DNA of 55,140 nucleotides from contig JAAYBF010000036.1 in NCBI GenBank assembly GCA_012718975.1, positions 1-55,140 on the forward strand, in the 5' to 3' direction. The stretch is from Solirubrobacterales bacterium. Lineage in GTDB: Bacteria; Actinomycetota; Thermoleophilia; Solirubrobacterales; Thermoleophilaceae. The translations under genes were made by a program, and so were the position numbers. The notes beneath the pieces are model-generated. The model searched no databases. It was given only the letters and a program-made list of their open reading frames with translations, and was not told the DNA's origin. Positions 1 to 7,789 of this stretch are shown one piece after another (positions within the stretch are counted from its first letter, which is position 1; each line of letters opens with the position of its first letter).

Positions 1-84
1 ATCTACACCCATGTGTCGAACCAAGCCCTGAAGCGGGTTGTGGAGGACGCGGACGTCCTAGGTGGGCTGGTCAACACGCGATAA
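1..84 (+). CDS. Tyrosine recombinase, C-terminal end only (5' end outside window)
   Basis: An open frame runs in from the left edge and stops at TAA 82-84. Its 27 residues begin IYTHVS and end LGGLVNTR. The 'YTHVS' string is the usual C-terminal signature of XerC/D-like tyrosine recombinases, where the Tyr is the DNA-attacking nucleophile, so this is probably the last turn of the catalytic domain of an integrase lying mostly outside the window. The stop codon lies inside the left copy of a 23-bp inverted repeat (80-102), and the next gene starts 13 bases after the stop. The recombinase is therefore the obvious candidate to act on that repeat. Only 84 bases are visible, so the family call rests on one motif. 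Confidence 0.62.
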   Translation: MYTHVSNQALKRVVEDADVLGGLVNTR

Positions 85-102
85 CTGAGAATTATCAGTG
101 CT
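80..102 (+). repeat. 23-bp inverted repeat, left copy (possible recombination site)
   Basis: This AT-rich 23-mer is repeated perfectly, in inverted orientation, at 1625-1647. Its core ACTGAGAATTATCAGT has 5-bp arms (ACTGA/TCAGT) around a 6-bp spacer, the layout of a small tyrosine-recombinase core site. It contains the TAA stop of the upstream recombinase and the GTG start of the following gene. Confidence 0.8.
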
Positions 103-880
103 GCGCAGACCTCGCCCTAGCACGTACTGGATGGCCGCACTTGCTGGGCCCGTCCTAGCGCTAGTCTCGTTTGTCGTTGCGTATCTCCTGGATCCCGTGA
201 ACTTCGGTGAGCGGGCGCCGCTTGCCGCGATTCCCGCGTTCCTGCTCGCCGTCGTTGTCCTGCTGATCAGCCACACCGTGCTCTCGCTACAAGAGATCGA
301 GCGCGCATCGGCGCACACGGATCGGATATACGAGGCCGTGAAGGACTATCTGCACGTCACCAAGGTCGGTGCCCCTGAGGACGCCGTCCAGTATGTGCTG
401 GCCCGACTGCCGATCGTGCGAGAGGTACGCAACACGACCCTGAACATTCCCGACGAGATTGAGCGCTCCGACGAGCGGCTCTACGGCACGCGGGCCTACG
501 AGGCGGTACGGCCGGTCCTTGCAGAGTGGACATCGAAGGATCGTCGGTGGAAGGACATCGGCGACGCGCGCGCTGTGCCTCGTCTCCGACAGAACCTTGA
601 CCTAGCCATGCGAGTGGCAGGACGCCGCGGCACGGGCTACCAGTTCCGACTCCTCGGTCGCGATGAGCCCCAGATCAACTTCATCCTGCTGACCTACGTA
701 GATAGCTCCACCGAGGTGCTATTCAACTGGGATTTCCGCAACGTTGGCCAGGACCCAAACGTTCTACTCTCTCGGGACCGCGACATCGTCGAGATGTTCG
801 CGGTCCAGTTCGAGCACCTTTGGAGGGCTGCTAGCCCTGATCACGACAGGACTGCGACAAGGTCGAGCTCGGTGAAGTAG
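98..880 (+). CDS. Membrane-anchored protein of unknown function, 260 aa
   Basis: The function is not recognised. Two hydrophobic helices (about residues 12-30 and 42-62) form an N-terminal hairpin, followed by a soluble cytoplasmic domain. The C-terminal part (about 150-250) contains 'STEVLFNWDF' and 'LLSRDRDIVEMFAVQFEHLW', a pattern reminiscent of the ligand-sensing, catalytically dead PLD-like domains at the C-termini of some stress sensors; no HKD residues are present. The GTG start at 98 lies inside the left 23-bp repeat and has no Shine-Dalgarno sequence. An ATG at 131 (residue 12) is an alternative. The gene converges with and overlaps the 3' end of the methyltransferase gene by 40 bp. 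The pair sits between the inverted repeats, so its orientation may be switchable. Base composition is lower in GC than in the conjugation genes. Confidence 0.7.
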   Translation: MLRRPRPSTYWMAALAGPVLALVSFVVAYLLDPVNFGERAPLAAIPAFLLAVVVLLISHTVLSLQEIERASAHTDRIYEAVKDYLHVTKVGAPEDAVQYVLARLPIVREVRNTTLNIPDEIERSDERLYGTRAYEAVRPVLAEWTSKDRRWKDIGDARAVPRLRQNLDLAMRVAGRRGTGYQFRLLGRDEPQINFILLTYVDSSTEVLFNWDFRNVGQDPNVLLSRDRDIVEMFAVQFEHLWRAASPDHDRTATRSSSVK

Positions 881-1629
881 ATAGGCAGGGCTGGATCGTT
901 GACGCGAGGTTGCCACCAGTCCTGCAGGAGTTCCCTGGCGGCTGGGGACAGGTACTGGCTGGTCCACTCGATCGTCCCAGCGATGTAGTCCCAGCACTCG
1001 TCCGGAAGCGGCCCCCGCCTGGCGAACAGCTCGAATGAGATGTCTCGTTCCGAGAACGGCGCGGAGGCAAGGGCGGCGTACAGCCGGTCGAGATCGTAGT
1101 GTCGAAACTGGTCACTAGAACTGACGGCAGCGCTGAGGGAGTCCTCGATGGTCGCCCGGTGCTCTGGGCGCATAGGCCCGAAGCGAACTGCTGCGCCGTC
1201 GTACTGTCGGACGGCCACCTGCTGCGCCTGATCGGCCAACACGGCCAAGAGCGCGTCAACGCGCGGCAGGTATGGAGAAAGGTTGAAGAGAAGCGAGAGA
1301 TCGGCCTCAGGGATAGCCGGGCGTGCGATCCCGAGGTCGGCTAGGTGGAAACGCACCGGACGAGACCATCCAGCGGACCTGCGCTCTGCCTCTGCCAGTG
1401 CCGACTGATCGGCGTCCACTCCGATGAACTCGCACGTGGACGGAAGGTGCTTGTCGAGTTCGCTGAGCCACAGGCCAGTCCCGCACCCAAGGTCGACAAC
1501 CCGCCTTGGGCGAAGCGCCGAGAGGCGCCTACAGAAGGCCGTGCGCTCCGGCAGTTTGGCGCGGTGGTGTGCATCCAGCCACGCGCCCGACGCAAGGGGT
1601 CTGCCGCTCGGGCTCCGCGTCTCAAGCAC
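841..1629 (-). CDS. Class I SAM-dependent methyltransferase, 262 aa
   Basis: The Rossmann motif I 'VVDLGCGTGLWLSEL' (about residues 44-58) and the acidic loop 'IGVDAD' (about 69-74) identify a class I S-adenosylmethionine-dependent methyltransferase. The C-terminal half is not assigned, so the substrate is unknown; it lacks the DPPY-type motif of DNA amino-methyltransferases. The only plausible start is the GTG at 1629, which lies inside the right copy of the 23-bp inverted repeat exactly as the GTG of the facing gene lies inside the left copy. Its 3' end overlaps the convergent membrane-protein gene by 40 bp. Together the two genes fill the segment between the repeats, which looks like a compact cassette. 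Confidence 0.78.
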   Translation of the reverse strand: MLETRSPSGRPLASGAWLDAHHRAKLPERTAFCRRLSALRPRRVVDLGCGTGLWLSELDKHLPSTCEFIGVDADQSALAEAERRSAGWSRPVRFHLADLGIARPAIPEADLSLLFNLSPYLPRVDALLAVLADQAQQVAVRQYDGAAVRFGPMRPEHRATIEDSLSAAVSSSDQFRHYDLDRLYAALASAPFSERDISFELFARRGPLPDECWDYIAGTIEWTSQYLSPAARELLQDWWQPRVNDPALPIYFTELDLVAVLS

Positions 1630-1647
1630 TGATAATTCTCAGTTATC
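1625..1647 (-). repeat. 23-bp inverted repeat, right copy (possible recombination site)
   Basis: This is the exact reverse complement of 80-102. Read on the minus strand it carries the GTG start (1629) of the methyltransferase. A TAA (1645-1643) also lies in it, but that TAA ends only the frameshifted reading of the upstream gene. The two copies bound a 1568-bp segment holding two convergent genes. Confidence 0.8.
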
Positions 1648-2668
1648 CGAAGAACGAGGCCCGCGACGGGCTCGTGTCCATGGGGAGTGGGGCGGTCGCG
1701 CTGCCATCGGGGCCGTCAGATCGCCATCTCGGCCCACAGGGGGCGGTGGTCGGCGACGTAGTAGCGGACGTAGTCGAGGAACTGCGTGTCGGTCCGGTCG
1801 GGGTTGCGCCAGAGGCCGCGGAAGATCGCGTTGTCGAAGTCGAAGACGTCGCTTGCCTGGAGCTCGGTCGTCTCGCTGGGAAAGAACGCGACTTGTGTCC
1901 GCCGAGGCTAGATCCGCCGACCACGGATAGGTGCTCGCGTAGCTCTGGCTTGCGCAGCACTAGGCCGCGCGAGGTGAGCGCTTTGAAGATTGGGTCGGTC
2001 GGGTGGATGCGCGGCAGGTTGAAGTCGCCGAGCGCGATGATGTCGGTCGTGAAGGCGTGCTTGTCCTTGCGGCGCCTGTCGGCCCAGTAGGCGACGGCGA
2101 ATGCCTCGAGGCTGCGCCGCTCGATGTCCGTGGCGCTGGTCGATCCGTAGAAGAGGTGGACGTTGACGAGGAGGAAGCGGAACGCTCCTGCCTCGAACGC
2201 GGCGAGGTAGGGGCCGCGGTCGAAGCCAGCGAACGGCTGGGTTGAGCCCGGCAGCTTGATTCGGGCGAGTTGCGATGGGGGGATGGCCAGGCGACCGACC
2301 TTCTCGAGCAGCTGGACCTTGCGGGAGTCGTAGATGAACGCTCCGCGCTCCTCGTTACCGGTCGCCTCGGAGAACAGGACGCGGTAGTAGTCGGGCAGCT
2401 GAGCTTGCAGGGCCCGCAGTCCGGCAAGGTCGTCGTTGACCTCCTGCAGGGCGACGACATCGAACCAGCCGACTACCTCCGACAAGAGCGCGTAGTCCTT
2501 GGGCCGCCGCTTGTGCACGCCGAGATTCGCGACGTTCCAGGTGGCGACGAGCAGCCGGTCCGCCTTGCGGGTAGGAACCCGCCGCAGCGTGGCGTGCTCG
2601 CGGAGCGCCTCGAGCTCGGTCTTGAGCTGATACCTGTAGTCGAATCGCGGCTTGCGCAAGGCCGGCAT
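1643..2668 (-). pseudogene. Endonuclease/exonuclease/phosphatase-family protein, frameshifted near its 3' end
   Basis: The first 257 or so residues are a typical EEP-fold metal-dependent hydrolase: 'ATWNVANLG' (Asn45), 'ALQEVNDD' (metal-binding Glu76), 'VNVHLFYG' (His171) and 'GDFNLPR' (Asp215, Asn217). After about codon 257 (near 1890-1900) the open frame turns into Ser/Thr/Arg-rich shadow sequence and runs to a TAA at 1643. The lost end is present in another frame: 'QVAFFPSETTEL...' continuing to 'YYVADHRPLWAEMAI' and TGA at 1716-1718. That segment holds the catalytic Asp-His pair (ADHRP) normal for the family. So the gene originally ended at 1716 and has a short deletion or insertion, or the assembly has an error. 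As read, the protein would lack its catalytic His and should be inactive. It may have been a nuclease in a defence setting; the substrate is unknown. Confidence 0.82.
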
Positions 2669-2780
2669 ATAGGAACTCTCCCATACCGTGCGGCGAAGGT
2701 GCTCGGAGCCTGAGCCGGGCGGGCCTTCATCGCACTTGACGGTGTCGGCTTCCTGGGGCGACTGGCCCCGCCCCCGACAC

Positions 2781-3728
2781 CTACCTGGTGGTGGCTCCCT
2801 TCTGGCGCGCTAGCTCCAGGTTGGTCTCGGCGTCTGCCCTGGTCGAGTCGTTGAAGAGCCCGTGGTAGGGGCGGCTGCTATCCAGCACCACGGTCTCGAC
2901 CATCAGGTCGGGACGACCGGCATCGGCGAGGTGGTGCAGACCCTGGGTGGGGTCCTTGACCATCCGCGCTACAAGGGGTACCAGAGCTCCCTCCCGGCGA
3001 GCGCGCTCCAAGGCTTGCTTGAAACGGGACGCGACGTAGGGACGGCGACCGCCCTTCCCGTCGGGGATGAGGACTTCGGCCTTCGTGCGCATGTAGAGCT
3101 CGTGGAGGTCTGTGTAGAGCTGTGCGTTGAGGGTGTCAGAGGCGCTCCGGGCCGCAAGCCGCTCGTCCAGCGCCCGGATCTCCGCTTCGAGACGGTCGCG
3201 TCGCCGCGTCTGGCGCTGCCACTCCTCCCAATATGGAGTCCCGCGCATGACCGATAGGGGGACGCCCGATGCCTCGAGAGCCCGGAGCCTTTGCTCGTGC
3301 GCGTCAACGACGGTCGTCTCGACTAGCGGTATGGCGAAGTACTCGAACTGCTCGACGTTGTCGGACAGGCCGCCGGCGGTTGCATTGCCCGAGCCGGAGA
3401 GGACGTGCAGCGTGGCATCTGATCGGGCGATCCACAGCTTGGGATGGAACCGCGGGGCTTGGGTGCCGCAGACGATTCCCACAGCGACGCCTGCGTCAGC
3501 TAGGGTCACCAGCGCGCAGGGATCGGTGATCGGCGCGCCGCGTGCGGTGATGGCGAGAATCGCCAGGGGGTTGCGCTCACGCAGCCTAAGGAGGCGTTCG
3601 GCGCCGGATGCTGTGACAAACGCGACGGCTCCCCGGAGGCTCGTGGCGTCTTTGGCCATCTCCTCGAGTACGTCACTGGCATTTGAGAACCGCGGGCCGG
3701 GGACTAGGTGATGTTCGGTTGGTGGCAT
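2781..3728 (-). CDS. PLD-like (HKD-type) nuclease domain protein, 315 aa
   Basis: 'FHPKLWI' (His95-x-Lys97) followed by 'SGSGNATAGGLSDNVE' (Asn115, acidic residue further on) is the single HxK...N...E signature of phospholipase-D-superfamily nucleases. These act as dimers, and the fold is found in restriction-type nucleases and helicase-associated nucleases. The N-terminal 90 residues look like the usual beta-alpha scaffold. Residues 170-230 are charged and helical, possibly a coiled coil for dimerisation, and the C-terminal part is unassigned. The ATG at 3728 is clear. The gene lies 112 bp upstream of the broken EEP gene on the same strand and 65 bp downstream of the UbiA-like gene. A role in DNA cleavage or defence is inferred from the fold and from the mobile context. 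Confidence 0.72.
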   Translation of the reverse strand: MPPTEHHLVPGPRFSNASDVLEEMAKDATSLRGAVAFVTASGAERLLRLRERNPLAILAITARGAPITDPCALVTLADAGVAVGIVCGTQAPRFHPKLWIARSDATLHVLSGSGNATAGGLSDNVEQFEYFAIPLVETTVVDAHEQRLRALEASGVPLSVMRGTPYWEEWQRQTRRRDRLEAEIRALDERLAARSASDTLNAQLYTDLHELYMRTKAEVLIPDGKGGRRPYVASRFKQALERARREGALVPLVARMVKDPTQGLHHLADAGRPDLMVETVVLDSSRPYHGLFNDSTRADAETNLELARQKGATTR

Positions 3729-3762
3729 GCTGGGACCGTCGTGTGCCAGGCGTGGTGGCGAG

Positions 3763-3774
3763 CTGGGATCCCAG
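3763..3774. promoter_or_regulatory. Perfect 12-bp palindrome CTGGGATCCCAG
   Basis: It lies in the 65-bp gap between the stop of the UbiA-like gene (3794) and the ATG of the PLD-like gene (3728). It could be an operator for the downstream gene. It is too short, and has no T tract, to be called a terminator. Confidence 0.35.
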
Positions 3775-3793
3775 TCAGGCGGTGAGCGTTCCG

Positions 3794-5749
3794 CTAGTTG
3801 GCGACGTCTCGTGTGTTGCGCAGATCGCCATCAGGCTCGCCCCGGAGGCTGTCGTGTGTCCGCTTGCCGACTATGGGTCGCATGAGCCAGAGTGCCAGAT
3901 CATCGAGCGCTTGTGGGAGGCCGTCAAGTGGGTTCTTCAACTTGCTGTAGGACTGGGCCCTGAAGGAAGCGTACGTGAGCGCAAAGACGGTCCACGGGAT
4001 CGCGACTAGGGGCAGCGGATCGGCTCCTGCCCCGATGGCGAGAAGCGTTAGTGAGACCGCACCCCAGGCAGCGATTGCGAGGCGCTTATTCGTGCTGTTC
4101 GCGAACGTGATGGACGTAGCGGATGCCGCTCCAACGGCCGGAGCGAGGTAGAGCAGGGACTCTCGTGATGCGTCGACCAGGGTTGCACCCAGGGCTCCTG
4201 CGAGGAGGCCGGCTGCGATCATCGCCACGTTCCAGGGTGCCGTTGTTTGCCCTCGTGGCTCCAGGGTCGTCCACTTGTTGAAGGAGATCTCGGTTTGGTC
4301 GATGGGCTCGTCTGGTGCGGCGCGGGCGATCACCGGGCGCAGCCCCGCATATGGCAGGAGAGCGGCTAGGTGGGGCCTGCTGTCGAGGCCGCGACCGGCG
4401 AGTCGGCCTTTGCTGTCTAGGACGCAGAAGCTCGTAGCCTCGAGCGTCCAGGTGAGAAGGACGAAGACGGTCCCGAACGCGACGAGCGCGCCGGCTCCGA
4501 GAGCGAACGCTGCGCTGGTGACCGCGATCCCGGCGGCGTACATGCCGATGGCGCCCCTGACGCCATAGCCGAGACCGACGACGATCCAGATCGCCACGTC
4601 GAGACGCGTTTGTTCCAGCGACAGGCGCGTTCCGTTGAGACTCTTGAGTCGCTCATAGGCTAGGCCGATGCCGAAGATCAAGACGGCGGCAACCGCAGTC
4701 TCGACGACCAGGTCCAGCGCGAGAGCCAGACCGACGGCCATGAGGATTCTCGCGCCGATCGCCGTGATGCTCGCCAGCGCGTTCCGGCGTTTGGTGCGAA
4801 GGAATCCGTCGCCGTGCGGAAGACGGCGGCGTGCAGAGGCCCAGCTGTGCTCGAGATCCTTGTCATAGTCGCGTAGGTCGTTCCATTGGTAGCGCGCCTC
4901 ATACAGCAGGAGCTCAGCGATAACCCAGAGCGCGGCCAGCCGAAGGAGGTCGCCGGTCGATCCGAGGGACCAAGCCGCGAGGGCGTAGGCGCCCGGAATG
5001 AAGACCCACTTGACCGTGTCCTCGGGGCGTGGAAGCAGGAGGTAGGAGAAGAGGCTGCGCTCGTCGATCGCCGGCGTAAGGTCTTGCGGCAGGGGTGAGT
5101 GGTGGCGACGGGCACGGAATTTCCGTAGCGCGACGAGGAAAACCCCGCGCCCGTTGACCAGGCCGAAGTAGCTCTCGTAGAGGGCGAGCAGCAGCAGGGG
5201 GGGATACACGACCAGCATCGCTTTACGAGCGCCACCGTCGATGTGGGTGGCGATGTACACGGTGAGTCCCAGGAAGACGACAAAGACGCCGGTCACGAGC
5301 GCGCACAGCATCAGGATGTAGCCCTTGCGGCCACGCCTGAGGCTCACGACGTTCTGTGCCAACTCGTGGAGCGACGCGGGGCCTATGGCGGTTGTTCCTG
5401 CTGCTCGGAACGCGGTGGGCAGATAGGTGCGCAGCTCGGCCTCCAGCGCACGCAGATAGTAGGTGCGGATGTTGCCCATGAGGCCGATCGAGTACACGAA
5501 CACGATCACGGCGTAGGGCAGCAGAGGCGCGCTTGCGAGCAGGTAGTGGTTCACTGGAGTGCACCTGTCTCGGTCCGGGTCGAAGGCGCAGGTCTGCGTG
5601 ACCGCGGCAGCGACCAGCCCGAGTAAGGCGATCGCTGCCGTGAACATCGTCGCCTGGACGAGAACGCTCGTTCGCTCGTCCTCCCGACAGGCTTCGTAGT
5701 CGAGAAGCAGGATCGCGAGGCGGGAATCGTCGGTGGTGCGTCCCGTCAT
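3794..5749 (-). CDS. UbiA-like polytopic membrane protein with N-terminal membrane extension, 651 aa
   Basis: The frame is open to 6124, but the first 125 codons are Arg/Pro-rich shadow of the preceding gene. The ATG at 5749 overlaps that gene's TGA (ATGA) and is the likely start. Residues 1-230 hold about four hydrophobic helices and a basic loop. From about 255 the protein resembles UbiA-family prenyltransferases: 'NDLRDYDKD' fits the NDxxDxxxD prenyl-diphosphate/Mg site, and 'LDVAIWIVVGLGYGVRGAIG' resembles the second conserved region. A further set of helices reaches the C-terminus. UbiA enzymes transfer isoprenyl chains within membranes; the acceptor here is unknown. Coupling to a HAD-like gene recalls DPPR-synthase-type pairings, but that is only an analogy. 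Its presence among nuclease genes on an island is unexpected. Confidence 0.68.
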   Translation of the reverse strand: MTGRTTDDSRLAILLLDYEACREDERTSVLVQATMFTAAIALLGLVAAAVTQTCAFDPDRDRCTPVNHYLLASAPLLPYAVIVFVYSIGLMGNIRTYYLRALEAELRTYLPTAFRAAGTTAIGPASLHELAQNVVSLRRGRKGYILMLCALVTGVFVVFLGLTVYIATHIDGGARKAMLVVYPPLLLLALYESYFGLVNGRGVFLVALRKFRARRHHSPLPQDLTPAIDERSLFSYLLLPRPEDTVKWVFIPGAYALAAWSLGSTGDLLRLAALWVIAELLLYEARYQWNDLRDYDKDLEHSWASARRRLPHGDGFLRTKRRNALASITAIGARILMAVGLALALDLVVETAVAAVLIFGIGLAYERLKSLNGTRLSLEQTRLDVAIWIVVGLGYGVRGAIGMYAAGIAVTSAAFALGAGALVAFGTVFVLLTWTLEATSFCVLDSKGRLAGRGLDSRPHLAALLPYAGLRPVIARAAPDEPIDQTEISFNKWTTLEPRGQTTAPWNVAMIAAGLLAGALGATLVDASRESLLYLAPAVGAASATSITFANSTNKRLAIAAWGAVSLTLLAIGAGADPLPLVAIPWTVFALTYASFRAQSYSKLKNPLDGLPQALDDLALWLMRPIVGKRTHDSLRGEPDGDLRNTRDVAN

Positions 5750-6303
5750 CGCCCGGACCTCTCGTGGAAGAGGGGCCGGAGGAGACCACTCGCGGCGTGC
5801 TGGATCCGCGGCCAAAAGGGGGGATGCGTGCAGCCGCGTCCGGTCCAACGAAGATACGTGGCGTCGAGCCGCCACGCCAGCAGCCCGTCTGTAGCCGGCT
5901 GATCGCCTACCACCGCAAGAGGGCGCGCGGAGGAGGCGTAGTGACGCACCGCCCAGGGCTTGCGGGCCCGGGCCACGAAGACGTGGTCGGCGCGCGGCTG
6001 CGGGACTGGGTCTGGTCGCCCCGAGTTTGTAGCGACCACGAGAGCGACCGCGAGGTTCCGCGACGAGAGCTCCGCGACCAGCGCCTCGATTCCCAACCGC
6101 AGGGCGTGTGCGTCGGTATCCCACTCAGCGAGCATCGGCTCGGCGTCGACGATCAGGGTCGCGGCACCCATGTCGCCGACCCGGTCAGCGAGCTCCGTGA
6201 GGGTGGACACTCGGTAAGTCGGGCATCGCCACGTCTTCATCGTCGTCACTGGCGCGTGTGTGGTGAGCGAAGTGACCCGACGGGTAGTTGTCCCCACCGG
6301 CAT
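5746..6303 (-). CDS. HAD-like protein (YqeG-type signature), up to 185 aa
   Basis: 'TLIVDAEPMLAEW' aligns with motif I of HAD phosphatases (the nucleophile Asp is kept, but the usual DxD second Asp is replaced by Glu in 'DAE'). 'ALVVATNS' matches motif II, the Lys of 'ARKP' motif III, and 'AVVGDQPATDGLLAWRL' motif IV. That order, with GDQxxTD, resembles the YqeG/HAD-IIIA group. The altered motif I raises doubt about phosphatase activity. Two starts are possible: ATG 6303, or ATG 6240, which trims 21 unconserved residues (MKTWRCP...). The gene ends in an ATGA overlap with the UbiA-like gene, so the two are translationally coupled and probably work together on a lipid-linked or prenyl phosphate. 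That role is inference. Confidence 0.6.
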   Translation of the reverse strand: MPVGTTTRRVTSLTTHAPVTTMKTWRCPTYRVSTLTELADRVGDMGAATLIVDAEPMLAEWDTDAHALRLGIEALVAELSSRNLAVALVVATNSGRPDPVPQPRADHVFVARARKPWAVRHYASSARPLAVVGDQPATDGLLAWRLDATYLRWTGRGCTHPPFWPRIQHAASGLLRPLFHERSGR

Positions 6304-6403
6304 CGTCCCGGGCCCTGCATCTCATCACAGATCGAAACACAATCGTACGATGTACGGTGGCTTCGCTACGTGCTCCTCTAGCAGCAGCACTCCGGTGTCA
6401 CGG

Positions 6404-7789
6404 TCAGGTGCTAGGGATCTCGCCGATCCGGCCTGGGCGTTCTAGGAGCGCGGTTCCGGGCACCAGATCTACTCCTACAGCCGCGCACACCTGTGTCCAG
6501 GTGGGGTCGGTGGGAGCGCGCTCGGGGATGAGCAGGGCGCGTACCGGCAGCTCGGTGTTCGCTTCGAGTTGGGTGCGGTAGCGCAGGACTTGGCCTAGGC
6601 CGAGGCGGAGTTGGCGCTCCTCGTTGGCGGCGGTCAGGCTCTTGATCTCTGCGACGTAGAGGGTGTCGGCGGTGCGCCAGGCGATGTCGAAGTTGGGGTC
6701 CGTCGGGCCGGGCGAGAGGGGTTCGAGGCCGTGGGCTCTGAGGGCGGTTGCGAGTGCTGTCTCGGTGTCGATGTGTCCGCGTAGACCTCGCTCGACGGTC
6801 TCGATATCGACCTGGACCTGGCGCTGTCCAGTCGCGTGGTTGTTGGCGATGGGCTGGCGCCACTGCTCACCGATAGGCGTCGGACGGGCTGGCGGGAGGG
6901 GCTGGTCGGTCAGGAGCGCGACAAGTGCGGCCGGGACCTTGTTGAGGTAGTACTGCGTTGGCCGGAGTTCTCGGTTGGTGCCGTATCCGTAGAAGGGCGC
7001 GTAGATGGAGCCATGTGCCCCTGCGAGATCGTCCAGGATCGCGAGGATCTCGTTGCCGGTCGCTCTGAGAGCGGCGAGGGTGACCGGTGGCGTGAGCAGG
7101 AAAGGCCCCTCGAGGTCGAGCCACCATCCGGGCTGCTCCCGGGGTTGGGTGCCGAGACGTCGGCGGGTCGCGCCGCGGTGGCTGGCCCAGAATGTAGGCG
7201 CGGCGCCCGGGGGGCCTACGGCGCGCGACCAGGCGATGATCGCCTGTTCGTTGCGGTCGTAGTGGAAGACGATGTCGCCGTCCTGCAGGTACAGCAGCGC
7301 GGAGTAGCCGGGATTCGGCTTGCCGGTTGCGTCTCGTTGCGGGCTGTGGAGGTCGGTGCCGATGTCTTCCCGGTCGGTGATCTCCATCCAGTAGCGCTCA
7401 GCTGGGATGTGCTCCCACCACGCATTCAACGACCTATCGCCATCCTCCGCCACGGAAGGCTCCCAGACCTCACGCCGCTGAAGGCGCGGCGGGCTGCCGG
7501 GAACGCGGCGGGTACCGGCGAGCGTCCTGATCACCGCGCCGCAGAATGCGCTGCGGTACCCGAGAATCGATCGGTCGACGGTAACGGTGCCGGTCCTCTC
7601 GAGCTCGTCGAGAGCGCCCTGGACGTCCGCGAGCGCCACGCCCTCACCGGCCGGTGACTTGCGCGTGGCGACGACAACGTTGTCGCCGTCGAGTTTGAGG
7701 ATGCGGTTCGGCGCGCCCGTGACGGTTGTGACGGTCCGGCCGACCCACCGGCCCAAGAGCACGTCGGCGGGTGGTACTTCCCACGTCAC
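6404..7789 (-). CDS. EVE-like domain fused to PD-(D/E)XK nuclease; candidate modification-dependent restriction enzyme, 461 aa
   Basis: Three parts can be read. Residues about 10-95 ('GRWVGRTVTTVTGAPNRILK...VATRKSP...RSAFCGAVI') look like the small N-terminal domain found on several restriction-type endonucleases. Residues about 120-290 contain 'WWEHIPAERYWMEITDRED' and 'GDIVFHYDRNEQAIIAWSR', a strong match to EVE/YTH-type PUA-like domains, which bind modified bases. Residues about 340-445 carry 'FDIAWRT...YVAEIKS' (Asp368, Glu381-x-Lys383) and a downstream helix 'GLGQVLRYRTQL', a PD-(D/E)XK nuclease core. The architecture suggests cleavage of DNA with a modified base (type IV-like), by analogy with known reader-nuclease fusions. 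The frame is open to 7900, but the GTG at 7789 overlaps the upstream stop (GTGA) and is preferred. Confidence 0.74.
   Translation of the reverse strand: MTWEVPPADVLLGRWVGRTVTTVTGAPNRILKLDGDNVVVATRKSPAGEGVALADVQGALDELERTGTVTVDRSILGYRSAFCGAVIRTLAGTRRVPGSPPRLQRREVWEPSVAEDGDRSLNAWWEHIPAERYWMEITDREDIGTDLHSPQRDATGKPNPGYSALLYLQDGDIVFHYDRNEQAIIAWSRAVGPPGAAPTFWASHRGATRRRLGTQPREQPGWWLDLEGPFLLTPPVTLAALRATGNEILAILDDLAGAHGSIYAPFYGYGTNRELRPTQYYLNKVPAALVALLTDQPLPPARPTPIGEQWRQPIANNHATGQRQVQVDIETVERGLRGHIDTETALATALRAHGLEPLSPGPTDPNFDIAWRTADTLYVAEIKSLTAANEERQLRLGLGQVLRYRTQLEANTELPVRALLIPERAPTDPTWTQVCAAVGVDLVPGTALLERPGRIGEIPST

Noticed and set aside
1643-1715. Natural stop of the EEP-family gene inside the right repeat
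   Set aside because: That stop belongs to the frameshifted reading. The conserved ending stops at TGA 1716-1718, so only the left repeat has a genuine gene stop in it.
5750-6124. N-terminal 125-residue extension of the UbiA-like protein
   Set aside because: It is Arg/Pro-rich sequence out of frame with the HAD-like gene; the ATG at 5749 in an ATGA overlap is the better start.
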